Assembly: GCA_963989245.1 (NCBI GenBank)
Contig: OZ022344.1
Coordinates: forward strand, 69,145,941 to 69,209,940
Length of the DNA stretch: 64,000 nt
Reading direction: 5' to 3'
DNA from: Nansenia antarctica
Taxonomy: Eukaryota; Chordata; Actinopteri; Argentiniformes; Microstomatidae
Shown: in pieces, positions 61,561 through 64,000 of the stretch
Position numbering within the stretch: position 1 is the first letter of the stretch
Layout of the letters: each line of letters opens with the position of its first letter
Position numbers and translations under genes: made by a program
Notes under the pieces: model-generated
Told to the model about the DNA's origin: nothing
Databases searched by the model: none
What the model saw: the letters and a program-made list of their open reading frames with translations, nothing else

Positions 61561-62879
61561 CATTTATTTTTATAGCACTTTTTACATAGAGAAATGCATT
61601 TGTATAGCCCTTTTTACAGACAAATGTCGCAAAGTGCATCACAATAAGAACAATACTAAACAATATAAATCAGTGTCAATGTTTGTTAGTGTAAAACACT
61701 GTCTCTGTCTGCTGAATTACAACAATAGTCAAACAAGTAACTGGAATGTGTTGTGATTAATATTATTATTAATAATAGTATTTATTTATATAGCTCCTTT
61801 CCAAAGCAGGTTAGTAAAACAAAGGTTAATGAAGGAACAAGTGTGCAAAATTGCAGGATTTCATGAACAAAATGAGTAGTGGACTTAAAATGGAAAAACA
61901 GAACAGAACAAGCCTAAAAGGTTGAGTACTTCCCTCATGAGAACAAGCCTAAAAGGTTGAGTACTTCTGTGGGGAGCATGGCGCGTTCTGGCCTGCAGAG
62001 GGAGCCAGACTGCCGTTGGAGGGGGAATAATGGGCTGATTACGGACAGGTGTCAGTGATCAGACTCGTTGTCCCACTGGTCTATTTAACCTGTGTGTGTC
62101 TGTTCCCTCGGGAGATGAGAAGGGCAGGAAGTACCTGCCGCACGGAGACGCAGTGTGGGAGAGAGAGAGAGAGCGAGCCGCGGCGAGGACGCACGAGATC
62201 CCGAAAGGGGGTGAGGTGCGGGGAGCCGGGCAGACGGAGCGGGTCCCGAAAGGGAGAGCAGCGGGGCGAGAGCGAGGGCTCTTCCGGGAGCGAACGAGTC
62301 CCGAGAGGGGGCGAGCAACGGGAGCGGGTCCCGAAAGGGAGAGCAGCGGGAGCGGGTCCCGAAAGGGAGAAGCAGCGGGAGCGAGACCCCGAACGGGGAC
62401 GCAGCGGGCGTGACTTATCTATTCTTTATTAGTTTGAACAACAGGCTCAGAACGTCAGTGACGTTGCTGAGCCGTGCTGTAGTCAATAAAAACCTATTCT
62501 GCAACTGTTCCTCTGTGTCGACCTCCCTCTGTGCCTAGAGACTCTTACAACTTCACTCATGAGAACAAGCCTAAAGGTTGAGTACTTCACTCATGAGGAC
62601 AAGCCTAAAGGTTGAGTACTTCCTTTCCTTCCTGCCAACCTCCGGACCTTGGGGGACAGAGCCTTCAGTGTGGCAGCTCCCACCCTTTGGAACTCTCTCC
62701 CCACAGTGATCCACAACGCCCCCCTACCCTGGACACCTTCAAATCAGCCCTCAAAACTCATCTGTTCACCAAGGCCTTTGGCCCCTAGTTTAGTTTTGTC
62801 ACTGTGCTTTTTTTTTGTTCTGTCTGTAAAATCTGTAAAGTGTCCTTGGGTTTGTGAAAGGCGCTATATAAAACCAAGA

Positions 62880-62918
<39 letters not shown>

Positions 62919-63557
62919 ATTAAATTAAATTGAATTCAATTAAATTCTACTTTATTCGCCATGTGCAGTGCACTAGGAACATGATTTGGTATTCTACCAT
63001 GCTAAACAAGCTACAGTACATACAACAGCAAGACGACAATACAACAAACCAATATGAGTGAATATTATGAATAAATAATATACTGTACAACTAAGTGCAA
63101 GAACATGTAAAGTGCAAGGTGCAATGATCAGGGGTTATTGAGAAGCGCTTAAATGGCTTTGGGGAAGAAACTGTTCAAGTGGCGTGATGTTTTTGTCCTG
63201 TTTGTCCTATTACTAGAAGTGTTACCTTTTTTTCTGAGTGGGGCAGTCACACTCATATTTGTCATTTTATTTGACAGATACAGTGAAGATTTAGACAGGA
63301 AGGATGGGTGAGAGAGAGAGGAGGGACGACATGCAGGGTATGTGCCCGGCCGGATTCGAACCGGGGACCCTGCGGTTACATGGTCAGCGCTTAACCCGCT
63401 ACGCCACCTAAGCGCCCCATAGAAGTGTTACCTTGATGAAGAGGGCGAGCCGGTTCTCCTTGAAGGCGAAGAAGCTGAACATGTGGTGCTGTCCGCTCTT
63501 GGTGAGAGGCACCAGGTTCCCGAAGCAGTCTGCGAAGATGGGCTTCCCCTCCAGCAC
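21183..63557 (-). CDS. ank2: Ankyrin-2 (ankyrin-B), UPA domain to C-terminus, with two giant exons
   Basis: The minus strand carries the 3' part of an ankyrin gene. Ankyrins link membrane channels and adhesion proteins to the spectrin skeleton; the missing 5' part would encode ANK repeats and ZU5 domains. Order here: UPA exons, a giant exon of about 6.3 kb, three death-domain exons, a short linker exon, a giant exon of about 15 kb, a 3.65-kb exon and six small tail exons. ANK2 identity rests on DETESTET, LASPDLLSEV plus MKQDLIKM, ETPIGSIKD plus VKALQK, MSVRELMKAFQ, a TPTEEGTPNPF-like block, the RPIWDKTVET stretch and ELARELEF plus AENPNSLQ. Paralogue (ank2a or ank2b) cannot be told. All phases fit except between the exons at 61150 and 58663, where a small exon is probably unseen. 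The 15-kb exon has an in-frame TGA at 31937-31935, so it is unclear which isoforms reach the C-terminus. Confidence 0.9.
21420..21655. repeat. (GA)n polypurine tract with a G run
   Basis: About 235 bases of AGAGAG with GGTGAAAGAGAG interruptions and a run of more than 15 G. On the minus strand it is a long polypyrimidine tract ending next to the acceptor of the terminal ank2 exon. Confidence 0.9.
21899..22408. mobile_element. MITE with TTCTGCGT inverted ends
   Basis: The left end (TTTAAAGTTCTGCGTCGAAT) and the right end (GATTTTACGCAGAAGTCTAA) are imperfect inverted repeats. Subterminal GC-rich parts also pair (GTGCGTAGC..., ...GCTACGGCG). There is no coding capacity. The size, about 510 bp, and the ends fit a Harbinger/PIF-type MITE. 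It lies in the last ank2 intron. Confidence 0.5.
22742..22998. repeat. (AC)n microsatellites beside an ank2 donor
   Basis: AC-rich runs with GCAC and TGCAC interruptions occupy 22742-22887 and about 22952-22998. The second ends only a few bases from the donor of the ank2 exon at 23011. Confidence 0.85.
23011..23102 (-). CDS. ank2: ank2 tail exon 15
   Basis: It encodes ALGYVGGFRRAELPLLVEKE then IVKEDGSVIRR. The acceptor CCCCCCAG follows a C-rich tract and the donor is GTTTGT, directly followed by TG repeats. Thirty codons plus two bases; the remaining AG joins with G of the terminal exon. LVEKEIVKEDGS is a conserved ankyrin tail motif. Confidence 0.8.
23240..23512. repeat. (TG)n/(GGTG)n minisatellite, intron
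   Basis: About 270 bases of TGTGTG and GGTGGGTG with a longer-period duplication (GAGCATGTGTGTGGGTGG occurs twice). It lies in the intron between ank2 tail exons. Confidence 0.85.
23788..23955 (-). CDS. ank2: ank2 tail exon 14
   Basis: It encodes VTFAEGASASGAGLNGGRRV, then TRVERTSVVEGERTETHLGD and PSLASDLPTARDDFTQ. It is 56 codons, phase 0 at both ends, with acceptor CAACTAG and donor GTCGGT. The GDPSLASDLP block is a conserved ankyrin tail motif. Confidence 0.85.
24175..24201. repeat. (TG)n in an ank2 intron
   Basis: A (TG)n run of about 13 units. A separate (AC)n block follows at 24260-24375, ending at an ank2 donor. The rest of 23956-24375 shows no exon. Confidence 0.8.
24376..24543 (-). 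CDS. ank2: ank2 tail exon 13, donor inside (GT)n
   Basis: It encodes VTRKVIRRCVSADGVQREEV, then TVEGGSPQKSVDVAEGDGYS and RVVKRTVLRSEGGHTE. The EGDGYSxVxKRxVL block is the conserved end of vertebrate ankyrin-B. It is 56 codons, phase 0. The donor is the first GT of a (GTGT)n run, so the splice site sits inside a microsatellite. Confidence 0.9.
24657..24778. repeat. (TG)n/(TCTG)n microsatellite in a short intron
   Basis: A run of TGTG with CTGTCTGTG interruptions lies in the intron between tail exons 12 and 13, ending about six bases inside the donor of exon 12. Confidence 0.85.
24782..24865 (-). CDS. ank2: ank2 tail exon 12
   Basis: It encodes ADEMPDLPPQSVTEEQYTDE then HGNMVVKK, 28 codons, phase 0. 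The acceptor is CCCTACAG and the donor GTAATA. The MPxxPPxxVTEEQYxDExG motif is characteristic of ankyrin-B and ankyrin-G regulatory tails. Confidence 0.9.
25439..25528 (-). CDS. ank2: ank2 tail exon 11
   Basis: It encodes EIAAELREISGSSDEEFLTT then RVVRRRVIIQ, 30 codons, phase 0, between acceptor CGGTTAG and donor GTATAG. The TRVVRRRVIIQ stretch continues into MPxxPP of the next exon, as in other ankyrin tails. Confidence 0.9.
25727..26247. repeat. 10-bp minisatellite seeded by a retroposon target duplication
   Basis: About 44 copies of CATGTTGTAG/TATGTTGTAA run from 25811 to 26247. Just left, a roughly 65-bp LINE-type tail (on minus: AGCGCTATATAAATC... then (TTA)n) is bounded by TTGTAGTATGTTGTAAT on both sides. 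The array looks like expansion of the right-hand target-site duplication. The tyrosine/glutamine-rich reverse frames are artefacts. Confidence 0.85.
26248..26696. other. ank2 intron, nothing recognised
   Basis: This stretch, together with 25529-25726, forms the intron between the third long exon and tail exon 11. Apart from the 10-bp array, I see no exon, RNA gene or clear mobile element. Confidence 0.5.
26697..30347 (-). CDS. ank2: ank2 third long exon with nine-residue proline repeat
   Basis: 3651 bases, 1217 codons, phase 0 at both ends (acceptor ATTTCCATTCAG, donor AGG then GTAAGA), so it can be skipped without a frameshift. Residues about 1-120 are acidic and serine-rich. About 120-690 are some sixty copies of a nine-residue unit (SGSPQPPLE and variants with ERGSPLSPPE or ESPE), coded by a 27-bp minisatellite. 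About 690-1217 are acidic, with the non-repeat motifs KPPSYAEVLRGS and ISYFDCKQALSDCSEPEHDD and two poly-Asp runs coded by (GAT)n. SP dipeptides are frequent, so proline-directed phosphorylation is plausible. No known fold. Plus-strand frames rich in VVVEGNQTL are its antisense. Confidence 0.85.
30348..31460. other. ank2: ank2 intron between the second giant and third long exon
   Basis: About 1.1 kb of AT-rich intron. It starts with the donor GTAAGA at 31460 (minus) and ends at the acceptor CAG at 30348. No repeat family or extra exon was recognised. Confidence 0.6.
31461..46455 (-). CDS. ank2: ank2 second giant exon, after the death domain, SPES/SPDS repeats
   Basis: It starts after the acceptor CTGTGTTCCAG; the first base completes a Leu codon with the previous exon. 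Frame opens ELNPNLWTPEDTAAAPEP and stays open for 4839 codons to a TGA at 31937-31935, then 158 more codons to the donor TCG-GTAAGA. Codons about 1-1090 hold irregular SP-rich modules (RPLSPDSPVPQ, SSSPESV). From 43175 come tandem units of about 515 residues, each opening YRLVYKAVPSKLMAHTYDPA and holding three shorter submodules with SPESVTSLDE and RPLSPDSPVPQ. Start codons of the units fall at 43175, 41630, 40085, 38468, 36893, 35348, 33806 and 32231. All spacings are multiples of three. No known enzyme domain; the sequence is acidic, serine/proline-rich and probably disordered. Mammalian ANK2 has no giant exon at this position as far as I know. Confidence 0.85.
31935..43175 (-). repeat. Tandem array of ~1545-bp coding units
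   Basis: Seven complete units and one partial unit are arranged head to tail. Their lengths are 1545, 1545, 1617, 1575, 1545, 1542 and 1575 bases, then a partial unit of about 300 bases. Copies differ at scattered bases and by in-frame insertions, mostly extra ASSPESMTSLDEYR submodules (for example at 37270-37310 and 38860-38930). High similarity over whole units suggests recent duplication or gene conversion. Confidence 0.95.
46374..46455 (-). CDS. ank2: ank2 exon 9, short form using an internal donor
   Basis: Within the first 82 bases of the giant exon the sequence GAGCAA is followed by GTAAGT, a full-consensus donor, at 46373-46368. Using it gives a 27-codon exon (ELNPNLWTPEDTAAAPEPTN then DENNEEQ) ending in phase 0, which joins correctly to the third long exon (30347) or to tail exon 11 (25528). 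This would produce an ordinary-sized ankyrin-B, while ignoring the site includes the giant region. Transcript evidence is needed to choose. Confidence 0.6.
46456..47266. other. ank2 intron containing a piggyBac-type MITE
   Basis: The intron runs from donor GTATGT at 47266 to the acceptor at 46456. A MITE occupies 46686-47001. The rest shows no feature. Confidence 0.6.
46686..47001. mobile_element. piggyBac-like MITE, TTAA target site
   Basis: The ends are CACTAGAACAGCC and its complement GGCTGTTCTAGTG, flanked on both sides by TTAA (46682-46685 and 47002-47005), the piggyBac target duplication. The 316-bp interior has no frame. A related copy lacking its left end is at 50808-51000. Confidence 0.8.
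47267..47465 (-). CDS. ank2: ank2 exon 8, linker after the death domain
   Basis: It encodes (A)LSLVQEDVDSPRLVRVESSQ, then RPPPAVSEEDLSVASLLDIP and SWAEPVGHTPSESMHGDLLE, ending ELEIP(L). SEEDLSV is shared with ANK2 regulatory-tail sequences. The acceptor is GTCGGTAG and the donor GTATGT. The final CT joins A of exon 9 to give Leu. Confidence 0.8.
47490..47590. repeat. (AC)n/(GACA)n microsatellites
   Basis: ACGC-rich repeats, a clean (GACA)n run at about 47524-47556, then (AC)n to about 47590, just upstream (minus sense) of ank2 exon 8. Confidence 0.9.
47602..48868. mobile_element. Non-autonomous hAT-type element with 8-bp target duplication
   Basis: It starts CAGTGGCGGCTGG and ends with its complement CCAGCCGCCACTG, flanked by ATTAGTGG at 47594-47601 and 48869-48876. 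The 8-bp duplication and CAGTGG ends are hAT hallmarks. No transposase frame is seen. It contains a degraded SINE-type tail (48520-48620, minus) with the TTTAGCAGATGCTTTATC motif. It is in an ank2 intron. Confidence 0.85.
49016..49700 (+). pseudogene. LINE 3' fragment, plus orientation
   Basis: The 79-residue frame at 49030-49269 (MYEVKNKMLPDCIQRLFQVR, then a part with QRCITVKGVNLWNTFEKEM) resembles the C-terminal end of fish non-LTR retrotransposon ORF2, after the reverse transcriptase. A 3' UTR follows to ACCAAAATAAACATTCTC near 49700. It is 5'-truncated and lies in an ank2 intron. Confidence 0.65.
49729..49869 (-). CDS. ank2: ank2 exon 7, end of death domain
   Basis: It encodes EDSLIKRLTKINRMDIVHLI then ETQMNKTVQEQTSRTYAEIE and KTLDHSE. 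LTKINRMDIVHLxE is the last helix of the ankyrin-B death domain, and YAEIExTLDHSE the conserved step after it. The acceptor is CTTCCACAG and the donor GTATGC. Confidence 0.95.
49870..50618. other. ank2 intron, nothing recognised
   Basis: About 750 bases between death-domain exons. No exon or classified repeat seen. Confidence 0.5.
50619..50750 (-). CDS. ank2: ank2 exon 6, death domain core
   Basis: It encodes (E)LARELEFNEDEIQLVRAEN then PNSLQEQSHALLQRWTEREA and KHAT. This is the central death-domain helical region, nearly the same as in human ANK2 (ELARELDF, RIENPNSLQ, QSHALLKYW). The acceptor is GTGATCAG and the donor GTGACG, with phase matching both neighbours. Confidence 0.95.
50808..51000. 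mobile_element. Partial piggyBac-like MITE
   Basis: It shares the interior and right end (ATGGCTGTTCTAGTG then TTAA) with the element at 46686-47001, but the left terminal repeat is missing. Both share TACTGGGTGG and GGAAAAGTCATGAAAGGAGG. Confidence 0.7.
51370..51447 (-). CDS. ank2: ank2 exon 5, first helix of death domain
   Basis: It encodes DWQDDADRKEEMLTIIADLL then GFSWT, the opening of the death domain (compare IADHLGFSWTELA in human ANK2). The acceptor is TGTTTATAG and the donor GTACGT. The final G completes Glu with the next exon. The position before GFSWT is LL where many ankyrins have HL. Confidence 0.9.
51448..52387. other. ank2 intron
   Basis: About 940 bases between the first giant exon and the death domain. 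It includes a stretch near 52190-52320 with a degenerate CAAAACA/GAACA repeat. The giant-exon frame happens to stay open into this region to 52137, but that part (FLFCIVLFCDVLCC type text) is not ankyrin-like. Confidence 0.55.
52388..58663 (-). CDS. ank2: ank2 first giant exon, between UPA and death domain
   Basis: About 2091 codons, at the position and of the length of the neuronal giant exon of mammalian ANK2 (440-kDa ankyrin-B, which serves axons). Conserved blocks in order: DETESTETFTHQ, LASPDLLSEVTDMKQDLIKM, ETPIGSIKDRVKALQKK, MSVRELMKAFQTGQDPSKNK, a SPNVEDGSSRKSPDSLEPSP-type stretch, RQFTPEEEMFKMAAKIKTF, RTPTEEGTPNPFQF, FFEMTRGGAIDMTTRSY, SPDSSPEDEEEE, SRLPVMGK and FESRPIWDKTVETQMQRI. 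A module of about 157 residues is repeated three times in tandem (55380-56730). Poly-Asp (near 53810-53835) and poly-Glu (near 53070-53105) runs are present. The acceptor chosen (AAG at 58664) leaves a phase mismatch with the exon at 61150, so a small exon is probably missing. The donor (GTCTGT) is weak but fits phase. Confidence 0.85.
55380..56730 (-). repeat. ank2: Threefold tandem module in the first giant exon
   Basis: Blocks of about 470 bases begin with MTPTSVQELLLEEVRIERKT-type text, continue DMSGMESLLSGDLDRYLQD and AEDIVQERFEQVILKR, and end SQSGDSREITFDLQGDV. The plus-strand marker GATTCCATGCCTGACATGTCC lies near 55668, 56145 and 56615. A diverged fourth version is near the exon start (58080-58270: DMSGMVSHLSSDMDHYLED and VVQERFEQVVL). 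Confidence 0.9.
58664..58949. other. ank2 intron, proximal part
   Basis: A pyrimidine-rich stretch on the minus strand precedes the giant exon. A small exon carrying the missing phase-1 junction was looked for between here and 61149 and not identified. Confidence 0.4.
58950..59110. mobile_element. Palindromic MITE-like repeat
   Basis: Inverted arms: GGAGGTAGAAGTCGGAGGA with CATTGTAATGCATGGA on the left and the complements (GCATTACAATG, CTCCGATTTCTACCTCC) on the right, around a TTTGATAACATTCC centre. It is a near palindrome of about 150 bases. A second copy at 59640-59950 was invaded at its centre. Confidence 0.75.
59640..59950. mobile_element. Second palindromic repeat copy, interrupted
   Basis: Left remnant: GGAGGCTGATGGAAGCAGAAATGG-type sequence to TGTTTGATAGC. 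Right remnant: ATAGCATTCCCTATTCC, GCATTACAACAAGCCC and CCGATTTCTACCTCCGCC. The two halves correspond to the copy at 58950-59110. The palindrome at 59737-59878 is inserted at the centre. Confidence 0.7.
59737..59878. mobile_element. 142-bp near-perfect palindrome with LTR-like ends
   Basis: It reads TGTGGGGAACATGACGCGTT inward from both ends and meets at CCAATTGG with no spacer. Only one of 71 base pairs mismatches (59803 against 59812). It begins TG, ends CA, and is flanked by the 5-bp duplication ATAGC (59732-59736 and 59879-59883). The end sequence matches the start of the solo LTR at 61968 (TGTGGGGAGCATGGCGCGTT). Confidence 0.85.
59951..61149. other. ank2 intron, nothing recognised
   Basis: About 1.2 kb of AT-rich intron with a short ACAC/GACA-rich stretch at 60240-60285. 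No exon or classified element. Confidence 0.5.
61150..61182 (-). CDS. ank2: ank2 exon 3, 11-codon exon
   Basis: It encodes ESDSDQDADDE, phase 0, between CTCTTCAG and GTAATC. It matches the acidic ESESDQEQEEE stretch that follows the UPA domain in ankyrin-B. It is a small exon, probably alternatively used. Confidence 0.8.
61392..61514 (-). CDS. ank2: ank2 exon 2, end of UPA domain
   Basis: It encodes IRDSAQEPCGRLSFTKEPRT, then YRSLTHNAICNLNITLPAYS and K. The DxxQEPCGRLSFxKEP and AxCNLNITLP motifs are the end of the ankyrin UPA domain. 41 codons, phase 0. The acceptor lies directly against a (TGAT)n tetranucleotide run, so it lacks a normal polypyrimidine tract. Confidence 0.95.
61515..61560. 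repeat. (ATCA)n tetranucleotide at an ank2 acceptor
   Basis: About ten ATCA units lie on the plus strand from 61520. On the minus strand the run is TGATTGATTG ending in TGTCAG, which is the acceptor of exon 2. Confidence 0.9.
61561..61967. other. ank2 intron with LINE-type tails
   Basis: Short fragments typical of fish LINE/SINE 3' ends occur (TTTATATAGC-like text near 61565-61610 and TTATTTATATAGCTCC near 61780-61800). A tandem unit of about 37 bases (AAGCCTAAAAGGTTGAGTAC) starts near 61910 and resumes after the LTR at 62550-62622. Confidence 0.55.
61968..62549 (+). mobile_element. Solo LTR, plus orientation
   Basis: The 582-bp element begins TGTGGGGAGC and ends CTCTTACA, with the 5-bp duplication ACTTC on both sides (61963-61967 and 62550-62554). 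It carries a TATA-like CTATTTAACC near 62080, a GC-rich GAGAGC/CCCGAAAGG repeat region, and AATAAAAACC near 62486. It inserted into a local tandem repeat. No internal region is present. The arginine/glycine-rich frames at 62049-62432 are not genes. Confidence 0.8.
62640..62930 (+). pseudogene. LINE ORF2 C-terminal remnant with (TTA)n tail
   Basis: The plus strand encodes LGDRAFSVAAPTLWNSLPTV, the common C-terminal motif of fish L2/Rex-type LINE proteins. A frameshift follows, then GGCGCTATATAAAACCAAGA and (ATT)n, the typical 3' end of this family. It is a truncated copy within an ank2 intron. Confidence 0.8.
62931..63213. other. ank2 intron, probable further repeat
   Basis: AATTAAATTC and CTTTATTCGCCATGTGCA-like text suggests another LINE 3' end, but I cannot place its boundaries. 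No exon. Confidence 0.4.
63229..63419 (-). mobile_element. tRNA-derived SINE inserted at an ank2 splice donor
   Basis: On the minus strand it starts with an A box (CTTAGGTGGCGTAGCGGGTT) and a B box (GGTTCGAATCC), followed by a short body and a T/A-rich end. The 15-base duplication TAGAAGTGTTACCTT flanks it at 63214-63228 and 63420-63434. On the minus strand that duplication reads AAG plus GTAACACTTCTA, which is the exon 1 donor. Confidence 0.85.
63432..63557 (-). CDS. ank2: ank2 exon 1 of the window, UPA domain
   Basis: It encodes VLEGKPIFADCFGNLVPLTK, then SGQHHMFSFFAFKENRLALF and IK. This is the ankyrin UPA-domain strand pair that packs against the second ZU5 domain. 42 codons, phase 0, between CACACAG and GTAACA. 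The donor is inside the target-site duplication of the neighbouring SINE. Confidence 0.95.
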
Positions 63558-64000
63558 CTGTGTGGAGGAGGCACGCCAGAGCAGCGTTCAGAGACCAACA
63601 ACTGTTGCAGAAAGGTTTTGAACATGAAACATGTTGCAGAACTGGAAAACATTTCAACCAACAACTCGTGAGCTTAGAATTATAAGGTTCTATCTCCGTT
63701 TAGGGCAGTTCAGAGATATTGAGCGTCAAAGTTTTTCCATTCCATTATGTTTTGTGAGATGGAACCTTTGTATTTTATGAATTACTGACTAAAAAATGTA
63801 AACATTTTTAAAATAACACCACACAGGCTCTAATAAACACCTAATGGATCAGATTATGTAAAAAACTAAATTTTGACATTCTCCCCGCCTCACCTCTCTC
63901 CTCCCCTCCCCCTCACCTCTCTCCTCCTCACCTATCCCCCCTCCTCACCTCCCCCCTCTCTTCCTCACCTCTCCCCCCTCCTCACCTCCCCCCTCTTTCC
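63558..64000. other. ank2 intron, window edge
   Basis: No further ankyrin exon is visible before the window ends. The last 120 bases are a CTCACCTCTCCCC-type pyrimidine repeat. Confidence 0.5.

Noticed and set aside
62049..62432. Arginine/glycine-rich protein gene
   Set aside because: The frames lie wholly inside a 582-bp LTR with target duplications and are open because of GC-rich repeats.

Overview
The window is vertebrate nuclear DNA, most likely from a teleost fish. Genes are split by introns with GT/AG boundaries. Dinucleotide microsatellites are very abundant. The interspersed repeats are a fish-like mix: Tc1-like, hAT-like, piggyBac-like and palindromic DNA elements, non-LTR retrotransposon 3' ends, tRNA-derived SINEs and solo LTRs. 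I saw no prokaryotic features, CRISPR arrays or convincing functional RNA genes.

Left part (about 1.4-14.1 kb, + strand): the 3' exons of a multi-Tudor-domain gene of the TDRD/RNF17 type, a germline piRNA-pathway family. At least nine exons can be followed by splice phase to a stop at 14068. Several introns consist almost entirely of (TG)n, (AC)n or (CT)n tracts. One intron carries a Tc1-like element of about 6.2 kb that was itself invaded by hAT-like and LINE sequence. From 14.3 to 19 kb lie two SINEs, a broken LINE and a decayed fragment resembling VWA7.

Right part (21.2-63.6 kb, - strand): the 3' two thirds of an ankyrin-2 (ANK2, ankyrin-B) gene. The exons run from the UPA domain through the death domain to the end of the regulatory tail. 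The N-terminal ankyrin repeats and ZU5 domains lie beyond the right edge. One giant exon (52388-58663) sits between UPA and death domain, where the neuronal giant exon of mammalian ANK2 is. Downstream of the death domain is a second and larger giant exon (46455-31461, about 15 kb), built from roughly 515-residue tandem units rich in SPES/SPDS motifs. It is followed by a third long exon (30347-26697) carrying a nine-residue SGSPQPPLE-type repeat. Splice phases allow the second and third long regions to be included or left out without changing frame, so the locus could make both an ordinary-sized and an extremely large ankyrin-B.

The most notable points are these: the second giant exon; a single in-frame TGA near its end, after which the frame stays open for 158 codons to a consensus donor; an internal alternative donor near its start; a SINE whose target-site duplication copies the splice donor of the UPA exon; and a nearly perfect 142-bp palindrome with LTR-like ends and a 5-bp target duplication. 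Exon boundaries were read by eye from splice consensus and phase. They have not been checked against transcripts.
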